Of a stretch of DNA of 64,000 bases, positions 24,150 to 33,535 are shown in pieces. The notes beneath the pieces were generated by a model. That model was given only the letters and a program-made list of their open reading frames with translations. It was not told where the DNA came from and did no database searches. How positions within the stretch are numbered: position 1 is the first letter of the stretch; the number at the start of each line of letters is the position of its first letter. The position numbers and the translations under genes are program-made. Source of the stretch: Hyphomonas johnsonii MHS-2 (GTDB lineage Bacteria > Pseudomonadota > Alphaproteobacteria > Caulobacterales > Hyphomonadaceae); NCBI RefSeq assembly GCF_000685275.1, contig NZ_ARYK01000001.1:806001-870000 (forward strand), given 5' to 3'.

Positions 24150-25346
24150 ATGAACCTTGATTTTTCGCCCGAGGAGGTCGCCTTCCGCGACGAAGTTCGC
24201 ACGTTCATCGACGCAAACTACCCGAAGGAACTGATGGAAGCCGGGACTCGTGAAGACCTGACCCGCGAGCAGTTCCTCGCCTGGCACAAGATTCTTGGCA
24301 AAAAAGGCTGGTCCACGCCTGCCTGGCCGGAAAAATACGGCGGTACCGGCTGGACCTCGACGCAGCGCTACATCTGGTCTGAAGAGAACGCCCGCGTGGA
24401 CGCGCTGATGCCGCTGCCATTCGGTGTCTCGATGGTTGCGCCGGTGATCTACACATTCGGGACCGAAGAGCAGAAGGCAAAATACCTTCCGGGGATTCGC
24501 TCCGGTGATGTCTGGTGGTGCCAGGGGTATTCCGAGCCCGGCGCGGGGTCCGACCTCGCCAGCGTCAAGACGACGGCCGTGCGCGACGGTGACCACTGGG
24601 TGATCAACGGCCAGAAGACCTGGACCACGCTGGCACAGCATGCCGACTGGGGCTTCTTCCTCTGCCGCACCGATCCCGACGCGAAAAAGCCCCAGGAAGG
24701 GATCAGCTTCATCCTCGTCGACATGAAGACGCCGGGTATTGAAGTGCGCCCGATCAAGCTGATCGACGGCACCCATGAAGTGAACGAGACCTGGCTGACG
24801 GATGTTCGCGTCCCTGTCGAAAATCTCGTCGGAAAAGAGAATGAGGGCTGGACCTGCGCCAAGTTCCTGCTGGCCCACGAGCGGTCCGGGATCGCCGGCG
24901 TTGCCCGGTCGAAACGCGGCGTTGAACGCCTCCGGTCGATTGCGTCGAAGGAAATGGTTGACGGCAAGCCGCTGATCACCGCCGATGATTTCGCGCGCAA
25001 GATCAGCCAGCTCGAGATTGACCTGACTGCGCTGGAATTCACGGAATTGCGGACGCTGGCGTCCGAATCTGCGGGCAAGGGACCAGGCCCCGAAAGCTCG
25101 ATCCTGAAGATCAAAGGCACCGAAATCCAGCAGCGCCTGACCGAGCTCACGCTCGAAGCGGTTGGCAATTATGGCGCCCCTTACGCCTATGGCATGGAAG
25201 CGGCCGGACACAATGACTACGATGTCGGGCCGGACTATTCGAACTTTGCCGCGGAAACGTATTTCAACATGCGCAAGACGTCGATCTATGGCGGGTCGAA
25301 CGAAATTCAGCGGAACATTATCAGCAAAATGATCCTCGGCCTTTAG
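24150..25346 (+). CDS. Acyl-CoA dehydrogenase, large/catalytic partner of a pair
   Basis: A 398-residue FAD acyl-CoA dehydrogenase: WCQGYSEPGAGSDLASVKT and INGQKTWTT line the flavin site, and YGGSNEIQRNI is the C-terminal signature. The position usually holding the catalytic Glu of medium-chain enzymes (YEGT) is Gly here, while a Glu lies in LAHERSG (E244), the base position of isovaleryl-CoA-type and steroid side-chain dehydrogenases. This pattern and the adjacent second dehydrogenase gene suggest an alpha2beta2 heterotetramer acting on bulky or branched acyl-CoA, which is inference. Start 24150 follows GGAGGAG; the frame extends upstream to 24042 without support. Twenty-three bases separate it from the partner gene. 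Confidence 0.9.
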   Translation: MNLDFSPEEVAFRDEVRTFIDANYPKELMEAGTREDLTREQFLAWHKILGKKGWSTPAWPEKYGGTGWTSTQRYIWSEENARVDALMPLPFGVSMVAPVIYTFGTEEQKAKYLPGIRSGDVWWCQGYSEPGAGSDLASVKTTAVRDGDHWVINGQKTWTTLAQHADWGFFLCRTDPDAKKPQEGISFILVDMKTPGIEVRPIKLIDGTHEVNETWLTDVRVPVENLVGKENEGWTCAKFLLAHERSGIAGVARSKRGVERLRSIASKEMVDGKPLITADDFARKISQLEIDLTALEFTELRTLASESAGKGPGPESSILKIKGTEIQQRLTELTLEAVGNYGAPYAYGMEAAGHNDYDVGPDYSNFAAETYFNMRKTSIYGGSNEIQRNIISKMILGL

Positions 25347-25369
25347 GCACTGAGGCAAGGAGGAAACAC

Positions 25370-26524
25370 ATGGATTTCAACTTTACTGAAGAACAGACGA
25401 TGATCCGCGACAGCCTGTCGAGGATGATCCGCGAGCAATACGATTTTGATACGCGCCGCAAGGTTGTCGAATCGGAAGCCGGTTGGCGGCCTGAAATGTG
25501 GGCCAAGTTCGCCGAACTCGGCCTTCTGATGGCACCGTTCAGCGAAGAGGACGGCGGTCTCGGCGGCGGTCCGATCGACGCGATGGTGGTGATGGAAGAG
25601 TTCGGCAAGGGCCTCGTGGTCGAGCCTTATGTTCCCAGCGTCGTTTGCGGCGGTGGCTTCCTGAAGCGGAGCACGACGGCGCACAAGGAAGAGTTCCTCA
25701 GCGGCGTGATGTCGGGCGAGATGGTGTTCGCGTTCGCGTATGCCGAGCCGCGCGGCCGCTACAACCTCGCGGACCTGGAAACGACGGCGAAGAAAGCTGG
25801 CGGCGGATTTACGCTCAACGGTCACAAGGCCGTCGTGATCGGCGCGCCCTGGGCGACACACTTCATTGTCACCGCCCGCACGTCGGGTGACCGGCGCGAC
25901 CGTGGCGGCGTGACCGTGTTTGTCGTGCCCAAGGATGCCAAGGGTGTATCGACGCGGGACTATCCGACCGTCGATGGACGCCGGGCATCAGAGGTCTATT
26001 TCGAGGATGTGTCGGTTGGCGCAGACGCCGTGATCGGCGACGTCGATGGCGGCCTCCCGCTGGTCGAACTCGTGGCGGATGAAGCGATTGCGGCGCTGTG
26101 CGCCGAGGCGAGCGGCGCGATGAAGGTCGCACACGCCATGACCGTGGAATATTCGCGCAATCGCAAACAGTTCGGTGTCGCGATCGGCAAGTTCCAGGTG
26201 CTGCAGCATCGCATGGTCGACATGTTCATGGAGCACGAGCAGTCGGTTTCCATGACGTATATGGCGACGCTGAAGCTGGGCGAGGACGAGGTGACCCGCA
26301 AGAAAGCAGCATCTGCTGCCAAGGTCCGTATCGGCCAGGGCGGCCGGTTCGTCGGCCAGCAGGCCATCCAGATCCATGGCGGCATGGGCATGACGGATGA
26401 GCTGGCTGTCGGCCACTATTTCAAGCGCCTGACGATGATCGATTCCGAATTCGGCAACGTCGATTATCACCTCAAGCGCTATACCGACCTGTCGGCCGAG
26501 GACATGCCTGTGGCCGCCGAATAG
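25370..26524 (+). CDS. Acyl-CoA dehydrogenase, second partner of the pair
   Basis: A 384-residue acyl-CoA dehydrogenase fold protein: FTEEQTMIRDSLSRMI, MEEFGKGLVVEPYVPSV, FAFAYAEPRGRYNLADLET and RKQFGVAIGKFQVLQHRMVDM, ending with QIHGGMGMTDELAVGHYFKRLTMID. The second half shows the FAD-interface residues, but a catalytic Glu is not obvious, as expected for the non-catalytic subunit of heterotetrameric dehydrogenases. A good ribosome site (AAGGAGGAAACAC) precedes the ATG. It is the last gene of a two-gene operon closed by a strong terminator. The substrate class (steroid side chain, branched or aromatic acyl-CoA) is not determined. Confidence 0.9.
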   Translation: MDFNFTEEQTMIRDSLSRMIREQYDFDTRRKVVESEAGWRPEMWAKFAELGLLMAPFSEEDGGLGGGPIDAMVVMEEFGKGLVVEPYVPSVVCGGGFLKRSTTAHKEEFLSGVMSGEMVFAFAYAEPRGRYNLADLETTAKKAGGGFTLNGHKAVVIGAPWATHFIVTARTSGDRRDRGGVTVFVVPKDAKGVSTRDYPTVDGRRASEVYFEDVSVGADAVIGDVDGGLPLVELVADEAIAALCAEASGAMKVAHAMTVEYSRNRKQFGVAIGKFQVLQHRMVDMFMEHEQSVSMTYMATLKLGEDEVTRKKAASAAKVRIGQGGRFVGQQAIQIHGGMGMTDELAVGHYFKRLTMIDSEFGNVDYHLKRYTDLSAEDMPVAAE

Positions 26525-26550
26525 GATCGGTATCGTTTCGAGACATGAAT

Positions 26551-26580
26551 GCGGCGGCTGGGAAACCGGCCGCCGCTTTT
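26551..26580 (+). terminator. Rho-independent terminator after the dehydrogenase pair
   Basis: An 11-bp GC-rich stem (GCGGCGGCTGG / CCGGCCGCCGC, one G-U pair) with a GAAA tetraloop is followed by TTTT. It ends 56 bases after the stop codon. Confidence 0.9.
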
Positions 26581-26659
26581 CGTTGTGGCGCCGGGATTGC
26601 AGGAAGACTAGCTATCACTACCGATTTGGACGGTCATGACGGATATTGCAGGAAACAAT

Positions 26660-27898
26660 ATGGACAAGCCGCGCCCCCTCCGGATGGACATGATCGTGCA
26701 GCGCCAGCTGGATGTCATGTCGACGGGGAATTCAGCCTATCTCGCCATATTCCTGCGCGCTGTGAAGGCCGCCGGTGTCGATATCCGGATCGTGTTTGCG
26801 CCGATGCGATCATTCGGAAACCGCCCGTGGATGTCCGTTCACCCGGTCTTTTCAGACCTTGCGACCGAGATTGTCGTGCCTTCAAGCCTGCGTATCGCCG
26901 GCCGTTACTGGTCGCTGTCGCCGCAGGTTTGGGGCCGGTTCCTGGTGCGCATCGGCAAGGCCGTGCTGAACAGGATCGGGGCCCGACCCGTCATCCACTC
27001 CTATCTCGGCGACCCGCTGAGGGCTGGTGAGGCGCGGCAAGTGACGCAAATCGTGGCGCGCCGGGGGCCTGATATCGCCCTCGCGGAATACTCGTCCCTG
27101 GGGCCGCTGCTCGACGCGCTTCCGGATGTACCGCATCGCGGCATCCTGCTGCATGACCTGTTTTCACTGCGAGCCGAGCAATTCCGGCAAAAGGGCCGGG
27201 AGCCCGACTTCACCGAAGTGACACGCGATGAAGAGGCCCAGCGTTGCCGGTCCTCGACAGCCAATTTCTATGCATCGAAGAATGAGATGAGCGTGCTGGC
27301 GCCGCTGGTGCCGGGCGCGAATGCCATATGGTTGCGGCCGGACCCTCCACCGTATTCTGCCGGGGATGGAGATCCCAATCCGCATGCCGTGTTCCTCGGC
27401 ACCCGTCATGCCGGCAATATCGACGCGCTTCACCACCTTATCGACGACATCTGGCCACGCGTCCTGGAACGCGCTCCTGACGCGGTGCTGAAGGTGGCAG
27501 GCTCGATCTGCGCTGACCTCACACCGTCGCAGTTGCAGACCGCAGGCGTGCAGCCGCTCGGCAGGGTGGACGACCTTGGCAGTCTCTCCGGCAGCAACGC
27601 TGTCGGCCTTGCGCCGACGCGCATCGGCAGCGGCGTGAGTATCAAGGTCGCCGAATACCTCATGCTGGGGATGCCCTGTGTGGTCTATCCTGTCGCCCTG
27701 GAAGGGTTTCTGGACTCGCTGGACGACCTGGTCGTGCGGGCTGACGGGCCGGATGCATTCGCGAAAGAGGTGGCCGATCTGATCGTGGACGCCGGTCGGC
27801 GAATGCGCCTGTCTGAAAAGGGGCTCGCGGAAACGCCGGAGCGCCTGTCGAACCGCGAACTGATCGACTACTTCCGCGGCCTGCACCCCCGCGCCTGA
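26660..27898 (+). CDS. GT-B glycosyltransferase
   Basis: A 412-residue GT-B type glycosyltransferase. The N-terminal half has VMSTGNSAYLAIFLRAVKAAG and RGPDIALAEYSSLGPL; the C-terminal half has AVFLGTRHAGNIDALHHLI, VLKVAGSICADL and the donor-binding block LAPTRIGSGVSIKVAEYLMLGMPCVVYPVALEGF. No membrane segment. Start 26660 has AGGA six to nine bases upstream; ATG 26636 is an in-frame alternative without a clear site. It is 1.9 kb before the exopolysaccharide locus, separated by a convergent oxidoreductase gene, so it may or may not serve that pathway. Confidence 0.85.
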   Translation: MDKPRPLRMDMIVQRQLDVMSTGNSAYLAIFLRAVKAAGVDIRIVFAPMRSFGNRPWMSVHPVFSDLATEIVVPSSLRIAGRYWSLSPQVWGRFLVRIGKAVLNRIGARPVIHSYLGDPLRAGEARQVTQIVARRGPDIALAEYSSLGPLLDALPDVPHRGILLHDLFSLRAEQFRQKGREPDFTEVTRDEEAQRCRSSTANFYASKNEMSVLAPLVPGANAIWLRPDPPPYSAGDGDPNPHAVFLGTRHAGNIDALHHLIDDIWPRVLERAPDAVLKVAGSICADLTPSQLQTAGVQPLGRVDDLGSLSGSNAVGLAPTRIGSGVSIKVAEYLMLGMPCVVYPVALEGFLDSLDDLVVRADGPDAFAKEVADLIVDAGRRMRLSEKGLAETPERLSNRELIDYFRGLHPRA

Positions 27899-27926
27899 GC
27901 AGTGGCTGGCGCTGCGAACCCTGGTG

Positions 27927-29048
27927 TCAGCCGCGGACTTGGCGCACGACTTCTTCAGCGATGGCGAGCGAACTTGTAAGGCCCGGAGATTCGATGCCGA
28001 GCAGGTGGACGAGGCCGGCGTGCCCGTGGTGCTGAGGCCCGTCTATCCTGAAGTCGGCGGCCGTTTCGCCGGGGCCATGAAGTTTCGGGCGGCAGCCAGC
28101 ATAGTCCGGGCTGATCGCGCCGTCCGGCAGCCCCGGCCAGTAGGCCCTGACAGCCGCATAGAAGTCGGCCGCCCGTGTCAGGTCGACGGCGTAGTCCACC
28201 TTGTCAGGATCGCCATGGCCGAGCCATTCGACATCGGGTCCGAAGCGCATCTGACCGGCAAGGTCCAGAGTGACGTGAACGCCGAGGCCGCCGGCCACCG
28301 GGATTGGATAGATGAGGTGCGAGAACGCCTGTGGTGCCTGGCAGCTGAAATAGCTGCCCTTTGCGAGCGTGAATGGCGGCAGCAGGGACGCGGCGTAGCC
28401 TTCCATCGCGCCGGCCAGGCGATGGGCATGGAGGCCTGCACTGTTCACAAGGTGGCGGGTCAGGACTTCATAGCGTTCGCGGCCGCCCACCGAGACCCTG
28501 AAGCGCCCGTCCGGCTGGATGGCGATCGCGGTGACGGGCGCGTCAAGCACCAGCGCGCCGCCGAGGTCTTCCAGACCGGCCCGCAAGGCCTCCATGTAGG
28601 CGTGGCTGTCGACCAGGCCGGTTTCGCCGGACAGGATGGCCGCGGTGCATGAAAGATTGGGTTCGAGCCGGGTTGCCTGTTGAGGCGTCAGTGCCTGCAG
28701 GCCTTCAACGTCGTTGGCCCGGCCGCGCGCCAGCAGGGCATCAAGCTGGGCCGTCTGGCCATCATCGGTTGCGACGACCAGTTTGCCGGACTTTCTGTGC
28801 GGCAGGCTGCGGGTGGCCAGGTAATCATACAGCAGCCTGCGGCCCCTGACACAGAGCCGGTGGCGCAGGCTGTCGGTGGGATAATAGAGGCCGGCGTGGA
28901 TGACTTCGCTGTTGCGCGAAGAAATGCCGGTCCCGATATCGCGGGCTGAATCCAGAACGAAGGTTTCGAGGCCGGCCCGTGCCAGCGCCTCACCACACGC
29001 AAGCCCGAGCACGCCTGCGCCAATGACCAGTGCGTCAGTTTCATACAT
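27927..29048 (-). CDS. FAD-dependent oxidoreductase, L-2-hydroxyglutarate oxidase-like
   Basis: A 373-residue DAO-fold flavoprotein. The dinucleotide motif VIGAGVLGLACGEALARAG is at the N-terminus. ISSRNSEVIHAGLYYPTDSLRHRLCVRGRRLLYDY is the signature of the LhgO/L-2-hydroxyglutarate oxidase group, and FTLAKGSYF, LGVHVTLDLAGQMRFGPD and LLGIESPGLTSSLAIAEEV complete it. It probably oxidises a 2-hydroxyacid and passes electrons to quinone or oxygen. Convergent with the glycosyltransferase, 28 bases between stops. No other respiratory or hydroxyglutarate gene is nearby. Confidence 0.88.
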   Translation of the reverse strand: MYETDALVIGAGVLGLACGEALARAGLETFVLDSARDIGTGISSRNSEVIHAGLYYPTDSLRHRLCVRGRRLLYDYLATRSLPHRKSGKLVVATDDGQTAQLDALLARGRANDVEGLQALTPQQATRLEPNLSCTAAILSGETGLVDSHAYMEALRAGLEDLGGALVLDAPVTAIAIQPDGRFRVSVGGRERYEVLTRHLVNSAGLHAHRLAGAMEGYAASLLPPFTLAKGSYFSCQAPQAFSHLIYPIPVAGGLGVHVTLDLAGQMRFGPDVEWLGHGDPDKVDYAVDLTRAADFYAAVRAYWPGLPDGAISPDYAGCRPKLHGPGETAADFRIDGPQHHGHAGLVHLLGIESPGLTSSLAIAEEVVRQVRG

Positions 29049-29752
29049 GTGAGACGCAGATCCTGGGTGTCATTCGTTCGTTTCTGTTGTGGAGCACGCC
29101 AATCGTGCCAGACTTATGCCATTCTGACCGAACCAGGGCGGAGCGGCCAGCTTCGGGACGTCGGTCCGTCGAGGAGGCGACCGGACTTCCACGTTCCGGA
29201 CTATCTGGAATTGTGTAGTAGGGCAGGGTGACACTTAAGGGTTAACGGTGTAATTTCCGATCCTATCGAAGCATTGCCTAAAGCGGTAGTGAACACAGCG
29301 AACCTGAGGGAAAGTGGTATTCCAGCGTCCGGAACGCGCGATGCGTTGTTGGAACTGGGAGCGGCATTTTAAAATGTTCGTGTCTCTTCAGAATGCAGAG
29401 AGATCGGGTCGGGGATGACAAACTACATTAAACTCAGCAAATCCAATGCTGTACGGAAAAGTCAGGAAGGGGCTTCGGGGTTGGAGCGCCGTGGCTCCGA
29501 GGCGGCAGTGCCGCCGCATGCTGAATTGCGGTTAATTTGCTTCAATCGATTCAAGTCATTTTCATTGCAGGCGTCTACAAGATGCGTGAATGACGCTGTT
29601 TCGAACAGACAGTCGTTAACGTCGTTTTCGGGGGCCGCTCTGGCCGGGCAGAACAATACAGAGGCATCAGGGAGTTGGTCTCGACTTTGCATCTCCGGGG
29701 GAGTTGACCAAAGCATCGACCGGCTCAAAATTTACCAAGGGATGAAGTAGAA
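29049..29752. other. 704-base intergenic region upstream of the exopolysaccharide operon
   Basis: This gap has lower GC and no convincing gene. An open frame 29415-29750 (111 codons) ends two bases before the next ATG, but its composition and lack of domains argue for a leader. Possible elements: TTGACC (29704-29709) and AAAATT (29727-29732) with 17 bases between, giving a start about 29740; and two adjacent hairpins at 29483-29515. CtrA half-sites (TTAA) occur near 29235 and 29530 but no full box. Confidence 0.5.
29483..29515 (+). other. Two adjacent stem-loops in the leader of the exopolysaccharide operon
   Basis: GGAGC-gccgtg-GCTCC (29483-29498) is followed after two bases by GGCGGC-agt-GCCGCC (29501-29515), both perfect. 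No T-run follows. They lie 240 bases before the first gene and could structure the 5' leader if transcription starts upstream. Confidence 0.4.
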
Positions 29753-31039
29753 ATGTCGAACTTTAAGCGTTTGTGCCTGCTTGGCGCTGCATCTTGCGGA
29801 ATTCTGTCGATGACGGCCGAAGCGCAAAACGAAAACTACTACAGTCGCGAAAAATATGAATCTGTTCGTGATCGTCCCCAGCCGGCATTCGACCCAGAGC
29901 CTATTCGCGTGGGGACATTCCTCGTGCGTTCCAATGCGAATGGGTCGGTGACCTATATCGACAACGTCCTGGCAACTGACGCAGACACGCAATCCGACGT
30001 GATCGCGCGGGTCGGCGTCCAGGGTACGGCGCGGACGAACTGGAACGTCCACGAATTGTCCTTCGATGCGTCAGCCTCGCATAATGAATATCTCGATACC
30101 GACAGCGAATCGACGAACGATATTCGTGCTGTTGCGCGCGGCCGGTTCGACGTGTCCCGTGACTTTCACCTCGGTGGCTCGCTTTTCGTCGAGAGCGAAG
30201 CTGAGCCCCGTACGGACGTCGCAAACTCGGTTGGCCTCGATGCGCCTGTCGAAGTGGTACGCACGGGTGGCGGTCTCGAAGCCACCTACCAGTCTGACCG
30301 TTTCCGCTGGAACAATGCAGCTGACTTTGCCGAGCACGACTACAAGGATGGTCGCATCACGGGCTCGGGCTTGCCATTCGACCAGGATTATCGCGATGTG
30401 CAGATCACGTCAGCCCTGTCGCGCCTCTCCTACGCGCTGACGCCAAACGTGGCAGTGTTCGGTCAAGCGACCGTTCGCGAGCGTAGCTATGATCAGACAC
30501 AGACCCTGGGCGGGGTTCAGCGTTCGCGCGACTCCACCGGATATACAGCCGCCGTCGGTGTGGACTTCGAACTCAACGCGCTTGTCCGCGGTGACGTTGC
30601 GGTTGGCTACATGCAGGAAAACAAGAAGGATTCCTTCTTCAAGGATGTCGACGGCCTGTCTGTCGATGCAAGGATGCAGTGGTTCCCCAGCCGCCTCACG
30701 ACTGTCGGATTTTCGGCCGGCCGTCGCGTTGTGGACATCGGCCTGTTTGAATCGCCGAGCGCGTTGCAGACATCGGGCAGTGTCCGTGTTGACCACGAGC
30801 TGCGGCGCAACATCATTCTGTCGGCCGACGCCGTCTACTCGTCGTATGACTATCAGGAAATCGATCGCACCGATGATGTCGCGGAATTCGGCGTCACGGC
30901 TACCTACAAAATGAACAAGCGCATGCAGTTCGATGCGTTCGCCCGGCACACGAACCGTGATGCCAGCGGTTCGCAGGTCTCCGGTAGCCCATCCTACGAT
31001 GTGAACGTCATCGGCGTCGGTCTGAGAATTTATCCCTGA
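29753..31039 (+). CDS. Outer-membrane beta-barrel protein of the polysaccharide locus
   Basis: A 428-residue secreted protein. A signal peptide ends at AEAQ-NENYY (about residue 24). From about 55 on the sequence alternates polar and hydrophobic residues with repeated strand motifs ending in aromatic or polar residues (WNVHELSFDASASHNEY, FRWNNAADFAEHDY, VRGDVAVGYMQENKK, MQFDAFARHTNR), as in the BBP2_2 class of outer-membrane barrels that accompany Wzc-type proteins in alphaproteobacterial exopolysaccharide loci. Last residues VGVGLRIYP fit a terminal strand. It may act in secretion or surface retention of the polymer, alongside the Wza-type lipoprotein encoded at 42924. AAGGGATGAAGTAGAA precedes the ATG. 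First gene of the plus-strand half. Confidence 0.82.
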   Translation: MSNFKRLCLLGAASCGILSMTAEAQNENYYSREKYESVRDRPQPAFDPEPIRVGTFLVRSNANGSVTYIDNVLATDADTQSDVIARVGVQGTARTNWNVHELSFDASASHNEYLDTDSESTNDIRAVARGRFDVSRDFHLGGSLFVESEAEPRTDVANSVGLDAPVEVVRTGGGLEATYQSDRFRWNNAADFAEHDYKDGRITGSGLPFDQDYRDVQITSALSRLSYALTPNVAVFGQATVRERSYDQTQTLGGVQRSRDSTGYTAAVGVDFELNALVRGDVAVGYMQENKKDSFFKDVDGLSVDARMQWFPSRLTTVGFSAGRRVVDIGLFESPSALQTSGSVRVDHELRRNIILSADAVYSSYDYQEIDRTDDVAEFGVTATYKMNKRMQFDAFARHTNRDASGSQVSGSPSYDVNVIGVGLRIYP

Positions 31040-31089
31040 GGGGTCCCGGCTTCGCGAGGAGCCTTTCGTAACCAAGTTGGTACAGTGCC

Positions 31090-33486
31090 TTGAATAAGAC
31101 CTACAGTCTCGAAATCCCGTCACAAATGGCCGCTGCCTCCGGTAGCGGAATCGATGACATGCCTATTGATTTCAAGGCGTTGGTAGGCACCGTCTACCGA
31201 CGGTTCTGGGTCATTGTCACGGGATTTACGGCAACACTGCTCGTCGTTGCCTACCTGACATTCACTCAAACGCCGATTTACAAGGCAAACTCGATCCTTC
31301 AACTCGACACGAACAAGGAAAACGTGATCGACCTTGGGAGTGTGCTCGGGGGGCTTGCAGCCAGCACAGCCGTGATCGACACCGAAGTGCGCGTGATGGG
31401 ATCGAAGTCGCTGCTTACCAAGGTCGCGACCAAGCTCAAGCTGTCCGAAGATCCCGAATTCAACTGGACACTCCGCGAGCAGAAGCCAAGCATTGTCGAC
31501 AACATCAAGGCGCAGGTTCGGTCATGGTCGGGGCATCAGGCCGAAACCACCGAGCCGTATGCGAACCTGAGCGCAGAAGAGCGCGAAGCAGCGATTCTGG
31601 AATCTGTCGTTCAGACACTGATGCAGAAGGTGCATGTCAGCCGGATCGGCACAACGTACCTGATCGATGTCGAAGTGACGAGCACATCGCCGGAGACCGC
31701 TGCGCGCGTCGCGGATGCCGTGGCTGACCAATACCGTGTGCAACAGCTGGATTCAAAACTCGAGGCGACACGCCGTGCAACGGCCTGGTTGTCGGAGCGC
31801 GTCGCAGGCCTGCGCGATGAAGTCGAGGCGAAGGAACGCCGCGTCGAGGAATTCCGTGCAGAAACCGGCCTGCTGTCAGCCCAGGGCGCGACCCTGACCG
31901 AGCAGCAGATCGCGTACAACACGAACCAGAAGAGTGTTCTGGAATCCCAGATGAACCGTGCCAGGGCACGGTACCAGAGCATGAAGCGCCAGATCGATAG
32001 TGGCGCGGGCATCGACGCGATTGCCGAAGTGCTCGACTCGTCGGTCATTTCCAACCTGAAAACCCAGCGGGCACAGATTCTTCGCCGGGTGGCAGAACTC
32101 GAAACCACACTTGGCCCTGCGCACCCTGAACTCATCGGTGCCCGCAACGAAGCTGAGGATATCGAACGCCAGATCACCGCGGAAGTGAACCGGATTGCGA
32201 CCAATCTCGAAAGCGAGATGAAAGTCGCCCAGGACCAGTTGAACTCGATCAACTCCAATATCAGTCAATCGACTGCGCAATTGCGGGGCAACAATATCAA
32301 CCAGGTTCGTCTTCGCGAGCTTGAGCGCGACGCCGAGACAAGCCGCGTGCTGTATGAAGAGTTCATCAGCCGGTCGAAGGAAACACGCGAGCAGGACGAC
32401 CTCGTCCAGGCGGATGCGAATATCCTGTCGACAGCGACAGTTCCAAGTAGCCCGAGCTCGCCACGCAAGATGCTCAATCTCGTGATCGGTGCGCTGCTTG
32501 GCGGCATCATCGGTGGTGGCCTTGCGTTGCTTGCCGAGGTCTTCGACATGAAGATCAGTTCGGCGGAAGACATTGAACGCAAGTTCGGCGTGAGTTCGAT
32601 CGGATCCGTACCGCTGATCCGCAGTACAAGCTTGCTGCCCTTCTCGCATATCAAGCCGGCCGATTTCCTCGTCGATAATCCATTATCAGCATTTGCGGAA
32701 AGTATTCGCTATCTTCGTGCGGCGATCGCCTTCTCGGATCTCGACAGCGAGACCAAGACAGTCGCGATCACCTCGTCATTGCCGGATGAAGGCAAGACCA
32801 GCCTTACGCTGAGCCTGGGGCGGATGTCGGCCATGTCGGGATCGCGGACCCTGGTCATCGACGGTGACTTCCGGCGCGGCCAGTTGACGGAAGCTGCCGG
32901 ACTGTCGCCGGAGATCGGCTTTATCGAGCACCTGTTCGGCGCGGGGCAACTGTCCGATGCAATCACAAAGGACCAGCGCAGCATGCTGGATATCCTGCCG
33001 CTTTCGAAGTCAGGTCATGTTCCGCATGACGTATTCGGGACGCGGGCATTCGATGACCTGCTGGCGCGCCTGCGGACAATGTACGATCTCATCCTGATCG
33101 ATACCGGCCCGCTCCTCCTGATGGCAGAAGCCCGTGTCGTTGCCGGCAAGACGGACAAGACGATCCTGGTCATTCGTTGGCGTCGGTCATTGCGGTCGGC
33201 AGTGCGTCAGTCGTTGCACCTGCTGAGCACGTTCAACGCCGATCTCCTGGGTATCACGCTCAACATGGTCGACGTATCGCGTCGCCGCCACCACAAGGAT
33301 CCAGGTTCGACCTACAAGGCTTACAGCAAGTACTACACGATGGAGACAAAGCGGTCGATTTTCAGCTGGGGCCGGAAGTCCGGTTCGAAAGCCGCCCAGA
33401 AAGCCAGTTATCCCTCCGTTGTTTCGAATTCGCTGCGTTCCCACGAGCCACAGCAAGAGTCCGTTGACGAGTTTTCGTCGAACTAA
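31090..33486 (+). CDS. Wzc-type polysaccharide co-polymerase and BY-type tyrosine autokinase
   Basis: A 798-residue inner-membrane protein. Wzz domain: TM1 about 38-58, a long periplasmic coiled coil (about 200-440), the Pro-rich VPSSPSSPRK and TM2 about 461-483. Cytoplasmic BY-kinase: Walker A SSLPDEGKTS (562-571), Walker A' LVIDGDFRRG (588-597), Walker B LILIDTGPL, and a C-terminal tyrosine cluster Y742, Y745, Y748, Y749. Autophosphorylation of that cluster governs chain length and export. Unlike many alphaproteobacterial systems (separate membrane and kinase proteins, as HfsA/HfsB), both parts are in one chain. The start is TTG at 31090; ATG 31126 is an alternative. Fifty bases separate it from the barrel gene. 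Confidence 0.95.
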   Translation: MNKTYSLEIPSQMAAASGSGIDDMPIDFKALVGTVYRRFWVIVTGFTATLLVVAYLTFTQTPIYKANSILQLDTNKENVIDLGSVLGGLAASTAVIDTEVRVMGSKSLLTKVATKLKLSEDPEFNWTLREQKPSIVDNIKAQVRSWSGHQAETTEPYANLSAEEREAAILESVVQTLMQKVHVSRIGTTYLIDVEVTSTSPETAARVADAVADQYRVQQLDSKLEATRRATAWLSERVAGLRDEVEAKERRVEEFRAETGLLSAQGATLTEQQIAYNTNQKSVLESQMNRARARYQSMKRQIDSGAGIDAIAEVLDSSVISNLKTQRAQILRRVAELETTLGPAHPELIGARNEAEDIERQITAEVNRIATNLESEMKVAQDQLNSINSNISQSTAQLRGNNINQVRLRELERDAETSRVLYEEFISRSKETREQDDLVQADANILSTATVPSSPSSPRKMLNLVIGALLGGIIGGGLALLAEVFDMKISSAEDIERKFGVSSIGSVPLIRSTSLLPFSHIKPADFLVDNPLSAFAESIRYLRAAIAFSDLDSETKTVAITSSLPDEGKTSLTLSLGRMSAMSGSRTLVIDGDFRRGQLTEAAGLSPEIGFIEHLFGAGQLSDAITKDQRSMLDILPLSKSGHVPHDVFGTRAFDDLLARLRTMYDLILIDTGPLLLMAEARVVAGKTDKTILVIRWRRSLRSAVRQSLHLLSTFNADLLGITLNMVDVSRRRHHKDPGSTYKAYSKYYTMETKRSIFSWGRKSGSKAAQKASYPSVVSNSLRSHEPQQESVDEFSSN

Positions 33487-33535
33487 CGTGCGCACCAACC
33501 GGTCCAGCGCCTGCCAGCGGAGTCACGAGTGAAAA

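Noticed and set aside
24117-25358. 413-codon open frame on the minus strand
   Set aside because: Antisense to the acyl-CoA dehydrogenase; no signal, motif or ribosome site.
29415-29750. 111-codon open frame before the outer-membrane barrel gene
   Set aside because: Irregular composition, no domain, and it contains two hairpins; more likely a leader. Kept only as an intergenic note.
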